From Oxyruncus cristatus (lineage: Eukaryota > Chordata > Aves > Passeriformes > Cotingidae): DNA of 64,000 bases. The DNA lies in contig VXAY01001311.1 of the NCBI GenBank assembly GCA_013399855.1, forward strand, positions 1,185,286 to 1,249,285. The letters run 5' to 3'. A program made the translations under genes and the position numbers. Positions 40,101 through 52,100 of the stretch are shown here, in pieces (positions within the stretch are counted from its first letter, which is position 1; every line of letters begins with the position of its first letter). A model generated the notes under the pieces. It saw only the letters and a list, made by a program, of their open reading frames with translations, did not search any database and was not told the DNA's origin.

Positions 40101-43100
40101 AACAATATACCGGAAGCTTTAATTAGGCTCCTGACTGACCTTTCAAGAGTAAAATCATTGTTCACTGGAAATATGTAAGAAAAAGTTCACTGTCAAGAGG
40201 AAATGCTAAGAGGTGCTGGGAAGGCAATTGTGAGACGTAAAGCTTTTATTATTTGGAGGTTTTTGAGGGGGAAAAAAAAAAATCCCCTCTTGAAGAGGGA
40301 CAAGGAGAAAAAATACCTGACAGAGAACCTTTTAATACTGGAGTTAAATGATTTCCAAAATACTTGCAGGAAAATGTTGGAAGTTAGAGGTTAAACTTGG
40401 ATCTCTTGCAGATCAGTAAGGCAGAATAAATCTAAAGACACATGACAGAAATATTTACAGAAGGCAGCAGGGCAGGCAGCAGTCTGATCTAAAAGAAGGT
40501 TGGATGGAATAGAGATTATTTGGATTGGAAAAAATAATAGTCCCCAAATTCACCTTTTCCCATTTCATTCTCTGCTGTTCTTTCTAAGGAAGTTTTTTAA
40601 AATGCCGGAAAGATTTTCATGTGTCTTTAGGACAGGCAAAGAATAATCACATCGGTGTAATACAGCTTAGCTGGAAAAAGCTGTAAGTTATTATGTGGAA
40701 CCTTGTTCAGCATTTTAAATTGTTTTATAAAATCTCTTCATATTATTATCTACTGCACTTTCTATGCGTTCTGTGCACATAGCTTTATACAGTCTAATTA
40801 AGGGAACTATTTTTCGAGTGTTAAGCATATCATGGGCTGCTAGTTAAGATTCAGAGGTCTGTTCCATAGAATCCTTTTCAAAAATCTCAGCCTAGCTGCC
40901 AGATAAAGATCTTTTGATGACAGAATTTTTACATCTTTCTGAGACTTCTTACTGGCACAGCAACGTGATTTTCATCAGTTATTCCTTTTTACAGATTGAT
41001 GATACAGATGCAATGGAAGACGTACATTCTTTACTGACAGATGTTCCACCGCCTTCTGGTATAGTAAAAAACATATTTTTCTACTTTATACTGTAGGCTG
41101 CAAAAGGCAAAAAATGGAACTAGTTTTATTAACAATTATTTTAAAAAATGCCACAAGAACTGAAAATATTACTGTTTCTGAAGATTTTTAGACTAAATGA
41201 CTAATTTTTAGGTTTCAAGTCAATTAAAGTAGAACAGAAAACTAATTATTGCCTTGTATCAGTCATCTTTATGCTATTTGTGGATGTATCTGTGAATATG
41301 TGTCATACCCTCCCTGATAGAACTCCTGGATCTGGATAAGAGGTTAATGTAGTTGTCCATTATATGGAAATTGCTCTGGACATTTGGTTGTCCATGTCCT
41401 CCTTGTTGTCATTGTGAGTTTCCCCATGTTTCTTCTGAGCAGTATCTGTTTCCTTCCTAATAACTGGTATAAGTGTTTATAATTTTGAGTCCTGTTGAGC
41501 TCAGAACTATCCTTGTCACAGTTGTCTGTTATTACCACTAGATCTTCTATTCCTCACTGATTATCCATTACCCTGCTGCAGTTGAATTTACTACCCTAAA
41601 ATGAGGCCATCAGCAGTCATCTCATTTTATCCTCTTTTACAGATAAGTTATGAATATGCTTGAAGCATAAAATCCTGAGTTACAGATGTCTCTACTGTGA
41701 AAATGGAGAATCTATTTTGTCTCTCTTTTTCCAGTCTCACAATAATTGCATTTCCTTCAATGACACTTCATTCTGTTAGTTTGGTAAAGAGTCCTTGGTG
41801 AAGGAACTTACCAAACGCTTTCTGATGTCCAAAGTAGGCTGGTTCAGTCAGAGGCCTTTTGTCTGTTTGCTTCTTGAGAGCTTGTGAGCCATGACTGTTC
41901 CTTGGGAAAGTCTTCTCAGCTCCTCTGCGGTGTCTTGTTTTTCCATCTGCCCATCAACTCCCTTGTCTGGAATAGCTGCTGCGGGCCAGTAAAAGAGATA
42001 TCTGTACTAGGCAAAAAATTAGTAGATCCCAGTCAGTAAGAGCTCCTCACTACTTAAAGATTAAAAAATCCTCTCCTCTGATAGTGGAGCAATTTGAAAT
42101 TAAGAGCTCAATGCCATTTAGTCAGCTGTTTGATTTTTTTTGTTGTTGTTGTTGCCTTTTCTCTTGTTTATATGAATCTTTATTTTTCATTTGCCCACTT
42201 GTCTCCTTCAGACACATCTCTAAGATGGATTTTCTGATGGAAAATAAACATGAGGCTGGTTTTCCACTATTGTGGAAAGCTCTACCCACATCAGTGGTGA
42301 ATACTGATGTAAAAAAATAAAAAGGCATGTTTTCTGCTCTCCTGTTATCATCTCTTCATATTCTTTCCATATCTTACTTGATTCTTTAATATAATTTCTG
42401 CTTTTGATGTTCTGAAAGAAAAACTATTAATATTTATATCTTCTGCAAGCTGCAACACAATTTCTTTTCTAGCTTATTTAATGCTTTTATATTGGCCCTA
42501 CCAGATGGGCCTCTTTTTCTGCTTATTTAACTGTATCTTCAGACTTCCAGCATTGCCTATTTGCTGTTTATAACTTTTCTTACTTTGCTGTTTAGTTATT
42601 TTCTGTCAAGTGCTGTTTATTTGCACTCAGTCTCCAGGTAGTTTCTTTACAGCATCTCTATCCTGTCTACCAAAGGTTGGCTTTTTAGCTTTTCCTTTCA
42701 CACCTTGTTGATAAATTTCCTCATTTGTACACAGTTTTTCTCTTAGAAATTGGGCAGAGCAGTTGTGGATTTGGGGTGTTTGCCCTCCCTTCAAGAATAC
42801 TGCATTTGGTTTTTGTCTCATTTCTGGTGTGTTATTCAATATTCAAAACTACATGAGGGAAAATACTTGCAAACATTAAGGCCCCATTAGAAGCATCTTT
42901 ATATGTTGGTGTATAAAATAGACTTTCCCAAATATTTTCTTGACAGGTTTTTACAGTTGCAACACGGAAATTATGCCTGGTATAAATAACTGGACACCAG
43001 AAATTCAAGTAAGGTTTTTTATTGAAAGAAAATGGAAACTTTTTGTTAATTGTGTTGAAATATGCTCTAGTAATTTAAATATCTATTAGAGAGCACTACT

Positions 43101-46100
43101 TTTCAAAGATCAATTAAAAGGATACCCTTAGGTTGGAAATAAAAGTAGTATTTTGGTAAGAAAAACAGGGTATGAGAACCTGTGGGATTTTGCAGTGCTG
43201 TTGTTTAACAGAGAACCTAATACAAAAATATGAAAGTAATTACAGTAAATATGAACTTCAAGATTTTTGGACTTTTTTAAGATCTTGGCTAGATTTTGAA
43301 GCTCTTAAACAGATTGTTGGTTGTGTTACCTAGTAAGGTATTGCGTATGATAACGTGTTACGCATTATTTTCCTTCTTTATGAATTTGTTTTGGTTTTAG
43401 TATATTGGATAAAATATATTTCCTCATATTGGCCAAAAAAATAAGTGTGTTTGTTTCTAATTCAGATGTTCACAGCAGTAAGAGTATCCAGATTAAGCAA
43501 CATTAATCCCACAAATCAAACACTTAATAAGAACTTTAATGATCTCTGTGAGAATCTGTTGAAGGTAAGAATCTTAAATATTTTTTTAATTGTTCAAATG
43601 GAAGCAAAGTAAAATTAGGCTAGACTGAAAATAACATATTTTTCATAATTACTTTTTGAAATTAGAGTACAAAGTGTCCGTAATTAGTTTAAGTTGCTCT
43701 AAAACTCAATTCAGCCTTTTTAGTATATTGAGGATTTCCAAAGCTTTTTGAATTTGAAGGAGTCCTGGCATTCTGTCCTGACTTTTCACACGTGTAATTC
43801 TTTTTTCAGGAAGAAATTAATACAGAATCACAGAATCGAATAGGTTGGAAAAGATCTGTGAGATTGAGTCCAACCTTTGACCGAACACCACCATGTCAAC
43901 TAGACATATGATTACACAACTTGTGCTATGAAAAGTGTCCTGATTCTTAATTTCTCTGCAATAAACCGTAGCTTTGTTTTATTGAGTAACACAAATATCT
44001 TTTTTTTTTCAACAGAGCTTGTATTTTAAACTCCGATCTATGGTTCCCTGCTGTCTCTGCCATGTGAACTTCACAGTTGCTCTACCAGAGGATGAATTAG
44101 TTCAGGTGAGTGAACTTTTGACTTTCAGCATGCAGGCATGGCAGCCTGGGCCTTTTATTGGTGTTTGCTGCTCAGAGTGAACTGGGCTGTGATTTGATTT
44201 CCTTGAATGTCTGGTGAATTGGGAAGTAGAACTCAACAGTTCATTCTTTTTCTTCACTGAACATTAAGGCCTTGAGTTCACCAGTTTTGGTGAACTGAAC
44301 CAGGTCAGCTTGGAATGGTCCCATCTTCCCGCTCAAGCAGAATCATCCCCAGAGCACATGGCACAGGATTGTGTTCAAACAATTCTGAAATACCCCCAGT
44401 GAGGAAGACTCCACACCCTCTTTGGGCAGCCTGTTCTATGGCACAGTAAAGTTCTTCCTCGTGTTCAGGTGGAACTTCTTGCATCAGTTTCTGCCCGTTG
44501 CTGTCATTGTAATTCTCTTATTTTTTTCTTGCCATTTCAAGGTGTTTTGTATTTTCATTATTTTTAGACAAAATGGGGTTTTTTTAGAAGTATGGCATCA
44601 TTCTTGTGTTCAGTTAAACATCATCTTCTCTTACAAAATGAATTTATTTGGTCTTTTTTAATGTTTGTTCACCAAAAAAAAGGAAAGAACTGATGAACAA
44701 ATCCACAAATGTGGGACAAACACTGTCAGATGTATGATCTAACAACAGACCTTACCATTGCCTTTTAGGCTCTGCTGTTGAGGGTTTTAATGGGTATTCT
44801 TAGATGATTTTTTCCCCCCCCTATTCTGTTTCGATGCAAAAAGCTGCTTGTTTTCAAAATTATTTTTGCAGATTGCACAAGATATTAAGTTACCTAATAA
44901 GCTATTTCTGATTTGCAGATTGCAGTCACAGCTGTTGCAATTACATATGACAAAAACCAAGCGTTACAAGCCAACAAAGCCCCTACAGAAAAATCACAAC
45001 AAAGAGGTAAATATTGTGAGGCATATAAAGAAAAGAGAGAGTATTTTTCTTTCCTTTTTTTTTTTTTTCCCCAATACAATACTCAGTGAATCTGCTTTTT
45101 AATTTCAGTTACATATAAATATTTTCACAGGGAGGTTCTTTCAAAACAGAGGTTTTTTAGAGTTCATATACGTACCTCCAGCAGGATGACTTACTTATCA
45201 AGTATTAGGTGTTTGCTTTACATTATCAACAAACTTACAGTAACACAAAGATAAAATTTGGTATGTCCTTATTCCATCTACCATATTTCTTTGATTATTT
45301 TTAACTAAAGAATTAGTGTAACAGATGATGACATTTCCATTGTATTTTGAAACGTGATGTAAGTCGTCAGAGAATACTTGTTCTTATAAGCATCAAATTT
45401 TGTCTTTGCTTCAAGAAAGTAGAAAATAAATTATTCATAACACTTAAAGAAAAAACCCTTCTGAAAACCCTTAAGCAGGTCAGTAATGGTTTTGGAGATC
45501 AGTGAAGCATATGGAATATGGAGGGAATAGAAGGCAGTACTATAATCTGCATATGTCATCTTACTAATGAAGCACCATCTTATGCTAGAAATGTATATAT
45601 GCAATCTGGAAATGGGAATTCAGGCAGAATTTTGAAGATGCTAGATTCTGAAGAATGGGATTACGTAGAGGACAGAGCCATATGCTTCTAAAACATTAGT
45701 TATAGCTGACTTCTTCAGCATATTGTTTTCTTTCATGTGAAATAAATCCAAATGTTAATTTTTACTGTAATGTTTAGCTGACATAGATCCAACTGCAGAA
45801 TCAAAACTAAAATGCATGAATTGACTTGATATTTTTTCCTAAAAATACTAAATCAAATCCTGTTCAGTGGAACACAGGTTGTGTTCGGTGTTGCTGCTGG
45901 ATTTATTGTCAGACACCTAACTGTCCCTACAGAACTGCATCACTATTTTCATATGCTTAAAAAATCTGTTCCAGTCAGACCTGACTAAATTGAATCTGCT
46001 AATTATTACTTGCAAATCTTATTTTGGGGATCAATTATCACTTGGGAATATTTTCATTGTTGAAGCATCTACAGACAATGAAGAACAGCTACAATTTCCA

Positions 46101-49100
46101 TTGGAACTTTGCTCTGATCCGCTTGCTTCTCAACCATTCTCTCCAGCTAAAGGTCAGTTAAGTGGAGGAATGTTAAATTATTGGGTTTTTATTGATTTTT
46201 TGAGTTCTCATCTTTCATGGTTGCTATGGCTTTAAAATATCTGTGCTTTCACATGCTTTAAATATTCTTTGCTACCTAAGCATAAGGAGTGTATTTACTT
46301 CTGATGTCAAATTTTTTGACTCATAGAAGATAGGTTGGCTAGTAGTTCTGTTGCGTTTTGTAGATTTCCTGTAGTAGTTCTATCTTTGCATTTAGAATAT
46401 TGAAAATGCTGCAAACCACTGGGTGTTTGGTGTCATTTGATTTAATTATAAATTACCTAATAATTAGGCTTGCTGCATCCTGCTTTGCTTCTGTAAATGG
46501 CCCATGGAAAATACCTCCATGTTTTCTCAGCCTGAGATAATTAATCTGATTGTTTTCGTGGTGGGAAATACTTTATCTAGCAAGTACTGGTTGCATGCTG
46601 ATTTTTTAAGTGAAAGGAGCCTAGATTTGTATAGTAAATAATTTGTACAGTGCGGCACATTTCAGCTGTTAAACAACTGCTTTGTTTTACCTGAGATAGA
46701 GCTGCATTTCAAGAATGGTTGTCACAGTTTTTCTACGGCTGCATGAAAAATCAGGTGGTCGTACACTGAAATCAGCTGTCTTTACTTCCTTCTCCACTGT
46801 TGGATTATCTACTCACCAAAATGGCTACTGAGAGGAAATTTAGTTATCTGCGAATTACTGTAAACCTTTTTTTACTAAAATGTTCAAGAGCTCTTTCTTT
46901 TTTTGCCCATTACATCGGTTGTATAAAGAAGGGTACCTGTCACCTTTACATGCACTTTCAGAGGTCATAGTGATTTCAGCAGTAATATTCTCGTTGCTTT
47001 GCATTTTTTTTAAGGCATTTGGGTGTGCTTGACTTTTAATTGGTCACGTTGTGATACTGTTGACATTTTATTTTCAACAAGAGGAGCTATCCAGAAATAC
47101 TCAGACACTGGAGAGTGGCTCTCTCACTGTCAGGGGACTGTTACCTGTGTACTGGGCACTGACCAGTGGAGGGCAGCCTGTTCCCATGTATCCCTTTCCC
47201 TGATATTCTTCACATTCCATATCGTGCTGTACAGAGCCTTTTCATCTGGATAACTTGTCATTTCTTCACATCTAGAGTCAAGCTTTTATTGTAGTTACAT
47301 TTACTTAGCAGCTTATTTTAATATATTGCTACTTCTCTGTGGGATTGTTATTTTAAAAATATTTGTGTACAACCTTATACAGTAGTGAATTTTAGTAAAT
47401 AATCATATTAAAATTACAAGATAGATTTAGTAAAGTTTAATTGCTTATAGTCATTCTGTCTCTATCAAAGTACATAGGATACTATATAGAGGGGGTGGTT
47501 TTTTTATATTTTACTGTAAATTTTTTTATAAGAATCATGGAATTGTTTGGGTTGGAAGGGACCTTAAAGCTTATCCAGTTCCAAACCCCCTACCTTTCAG
47601 TAGACCAGGTTGCTCAGAGCCCCATCCAACCTGGCCTTGAACACTTCCAGGGATGGGGCAGCCACAGCTTCTCTGAGCAACCTGTGCCAGGGCCTCACCA
47701 CTCTTTAAGAAAGAATTTTTTCCTAATATCTAATCTAAAGCTACTCTATTGCAGTTTGAAGCCATTTGCCCTTGTCCTGTCGTTACATGCCCTTGTAAAA
47801 AGTCTCTCTCCATCTTGAGTGACTCTGGTTAGTGTATTCTCTGAATGGACTTAATTTTGTCTTATTAGAAACCCTGGAGGGTGCAAGTTCCCACACAGGT
47901 ATTCCTGCTGCTCAGAGAGGTGAGTTTACTTTATTTAGCCATATGCCAGCACAGAAAGAGCATTCTTGGGATATTGGTATACTCTTTTTGGATGTGTCTT
48001 AATCCAGGAAGCGTTTACTAGTTAACTGAGAATGCATGCTCTGGTGTTGCTTAATGATATAATATTTTGGTGTGTTTTTTAATGACAAAAGTCAGATTTG
48101 TTAATAATAAGTGTCTCTCTGTCAGATATATTGAATACCACTTTATCTGACAGAAAATTAGTTCCCTGAAAGAGCTGTTTTGCTTGTCTTGATTTGAAGT
48201 TAGCATGTGTTCCTTCCGTTTCTTCAGGGTAATGAAGAAACGGTGTTTGCAAACCCTTTTTTTTTTAAAGATACGCAAACACCCCTGCAACTAATACCAA
48301 AAAGTCATAGCAGAAACAACTCTTACTTTTTCTGGTAATGATAACGGGAGGGGGTGTTGGAGGGAGGATGTTGGGCAAAGACAACAGCGTTTTGTAAGAA
48401 TTCATTTGTGTTTAAAACCGAGGTGTTGTTTCAGCTCGTGACTCTTATCCTCATCACCAAAGCTATTTTTTCAGTCTGTAGGTTAGTTATTGATAAAGAC
48501 AGTTGGGAAGTTTAAATTATGACCAGCAGCTCTTTGTGAGGAAAAGAACAGCAATGAAAATTGAAATTAAAAAAGGCTTAAAATAAGGTTAAAGAAGCCA
48601 GAACTTAATACCTAAACTGAGATTAAAAAAAACCCTAATCTAGCATAAGTCGTTAATGACTGTATTTGCATGTTTTTTCAGTGATGAAGTCCCAGTCAGG
48701 CAGTTGGTTCAGAGCTGGGACATCACCAGAAATCGGTATACTGGTTTGGACAAGTCCAAACCTCTACTGTAACTTTTCCTTTAAACAGACCTGGAAAGGG
48801 ATGGTTGTTCTCTCTCAGTAATTGCTTCCTCCAAAGGAGCATTGAGATGAGCAAGAGACATCATCCATCTTTTTTTTTCTGTTTTTTTTTTTTTCTTCTT
48901 TTGTTTTTCTGTCTGTGTTTTCAGCAACGTCAGTTGATTACAGTTCCTTTGCAGACAGATGCAACAACTGGATAGAGCTCATTAAACTGAAAGCTCAGAC
49001 CATAAGGCGCGGATCAATTAAGACAAGTAGGCGGCTGTTTCTACCACGTTATGATAATCTGAGACATATCTCTGATTTCCCAGTGGTGACTAGTGGAGTT

Positions 49101-52100
49101 CTCTGCCCAGCAGTAGCACTGCAGATCACGTGTAGAATGAATTCTGAGTGTGAAAACTGCCGACATTGTTGACGTCTCTGTAAGCTCACGTAGGGTTTAT
49201 GAACCAGTAGCATAAAAAGCCAAATAGAGCATTTCTGTTCACTTAGTAAAAATTAGCTCTCGATAAATTTGTACGCCTACTAATTGTATAACATACACTG
49301 CATGGATGTAGGTGTATGTATGATCTTGGAAAATTTGGGGTGAGAAACAGGAAGCAATCACCAAGGTGGCAGTCACTAAATTAGGAAGTGGTGAGTTGTT
49401 TTTTAAGTAGTTCTTTGGCCACAGGTCTGACTATCTTGCTTAAATTAGCAGAGATTAATACCTGTTTTAATGGAAAATGCTGCACTGGGGAAACACAACA
49501 ACTTTCACACTTCCTGTAATTTGTTCCTCCAGCAGAATACGTATTTCAAAATGTTGGCACTTTTTTCTTTACCTTCACTTTATAACTGATTGTTGTATGT
49601 GCAGCTGCTCGCCTCAATGTTTTCCTTTGCAGGAATGCCACTCTTCCAAACAAATGCCATTTCAGCTTTTTGTCTCCTTTTGCATGCTTTGCATGATAAA
49701 TTCCTTTCTCACGTGGTATGGCTGAGCATCACAGGCAGCTGAATGTTGTCACCAAGCTATTTGGAAACCATAAAGAAGAGTTTTTGTGTTTTGGGAAACG
49801 GTGGTCGATCCTGATAGTTACTTTCTCCTGTTTTTTTCCCATCTTTTTAGCTGCTTCACTGGATAAAGCAAGTCCACTGGCTGAGGGGTACTTACGGCAC
49901 CGTTCTGTTCCATCGTGCACCAATTCCACTGTCTCAGTTGTTAAGATGACACCTCTTTCTTTTCTACCTGGGGCTAAAATAACCAAATATCTCGGGATAA
50001 TCAACATGTTTTTTATACGAGAAACCACTTCTTTGCGTGAGGTGAGCTGTGTGCCAGGGATTAGCATTTTTTTGTTAATTGTAATAATCAGAGGTAGATA
50101 TCTGAAGAGATTTGAGTTGGGGTATGGCACAGCCAGGGAGGAGGATTTGTGTCACTTGAGGGCAGGCACTGAGTGGGAAGTAAGTTCCCATTGCACTGCT
50201 CCTGTCGGAGAACACACAGAGCTGCGTTGTGTTTGGCAATGTTAGGAGAGGGTTACTTAGCCATTGCCATTGCTGTTCAATTGGAAATACTACTAAGCCA
50301 ATGAGTTCTTAGACAGAACTATATGGATAAAATGGATCCCAACAATGATAGTTGGGATCATTTGAACCCACAGAGAGGTAAAGTTAAATGCTAAAACAAA
50401 TTTGTAGAATCACAGAATGGCCTGAGTTGGAAGGGACCTTAAAGATCATCTAGTTGCAAACCCCTACCACCAGACCAAATCATTCTTTCTTCCCTCTTTT
50501 AGCAAGCTCTGTGATTAACTTTCACAGTGTATTTGGATTTTAAAATTCTTCGGTTAACACAAGGTTGTTACCCGTGTCACAGGTAACTGTTGTGCTGAAT
50601 TTTAACATTGCATTCTGTGCATTCTCTGTAACAAAACTCTGTGTGATGAATGTCAAAAAGTACGCCACGGGGTCTGTAACCACACAACCAGGTTACAGGT
50701 GTAGCTAGTGATACTCAAACAGTGATCTCCAGTCTGGGTCTGGAAAACAAGTAATCCTCTGAGCGTGCCAAAATGCAAGCCATGTTCCTTATAATTTTCA
50801 TGTCCTTTGGGGAAGTAGCTGCATCCTTCTGCTTTTGGCCACAGAAGTAGACTGTAGCTCTTGCCTGGTTTGTCAGGGCTGAAGGGGGTGCTGTTTTTTA
50901 CTGATTACACATAGATAAAATTACAGAGCACATGTTAATGAAGATGATCAGCCTTCATGAGAAGGAGCTGTGAGCTCTCTAGAGAAAGAGAGTCAGACAA
51001 ACATTGTGTTTGGATTTTGCAAGTTACTGCCCCTTTTGACTTGGGAAATCTATTTGTGAGAAGGACAGTATTTTCAAAAGGTTGTATGGTCAGACTGGGG
51101 AAATGGTTACATGACACTTCTGTATGAAGTGCAGCTTCTGTAGGTACACGTTCAGAAGCTGATAAGCAGCTTTGGTAACTGTGATAGCAGTTCCCAACTG
51201 CTCAAGAATTTGATTCAGCTCCTCAGTGAGGTTGGGACAGTTGTACAGTCTCTGGGATACTGTCAGTGTGCTGTTTCCAGCACCCAGGGCAGCTAATTTA
51301 AATTGCTTCAGCTGCATAGGCTGCAGTACAAACTAATCCTAACAGTGGTTGCACAGTATTGCCCTGAGGCTGTAACAGAGTCAGAACAGAGCAGTTATTA
51401 TATCCAACTCCAGCAATGTGTTTCGGGTTCCACAGGAAAGTAATTAGTAGCTTTTGTGTTGTTATTGCTTACGGAATATTGGGGCCCTATAGGCCCTTAT
51501 AGGCTTTAATAGGCTGAAATGTATACCAGAATTAAAAATGAATGATAGTTTAAATTCTGACTGATCCAACAGTGTTAGGTTCTGCTGTTTACAGGTGGGT
51601 ATTTGGAATCTTTTTGTTACTTGTTACCATTAAACTTTCTATTAGGCTTATAATGTATTGTTTTCCCTATCAGTTGCTGTAACTGTTAAAACACTTGCAC
51701 AAAATCGAAATTTCATGGGAATGATAAACTTGCATTGAATTTTGATTTTTGGCTGCAGTTGACTTCGTTCCTGCTTTATGCTGGGATTGATAAAGGTTTT
51801 TTTGTTTGTAATTTTGTTTGTAAATTTTCATCCAAGATACGTTTTTTCTAATGTCTTTATGAGTCTGTTCAAGGTGGATTATACATCTTCCAGTAGATAT
51901 GAGTACAGCCCATATAAGCTCAGCTTAGTTCAATCTCTTCTTCTACCTGCCTCTTTCATTTTCACAACTGGCATACACACACACATGTGGGAAGTCTGGT
52001 GGTTTTGCCTTTCACTTTCATTTTGAAATTTTACAGATACTTTGAACCAATAGTGAGCTCTGTTTGATCAGTTCATTTTCTTACTTTTTTCTTTGGATTT

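Noticed and set aside
42084..42320. 78-codon ORF in the intron before exon 42947
   Set aside because: It falls in the LINE-like relic and has no usable splice phase.
47023..47253. 76-codon ORF between exons 46066 and 47869
   Set aside because: No phase-matched donor was found and composition is intron-like.
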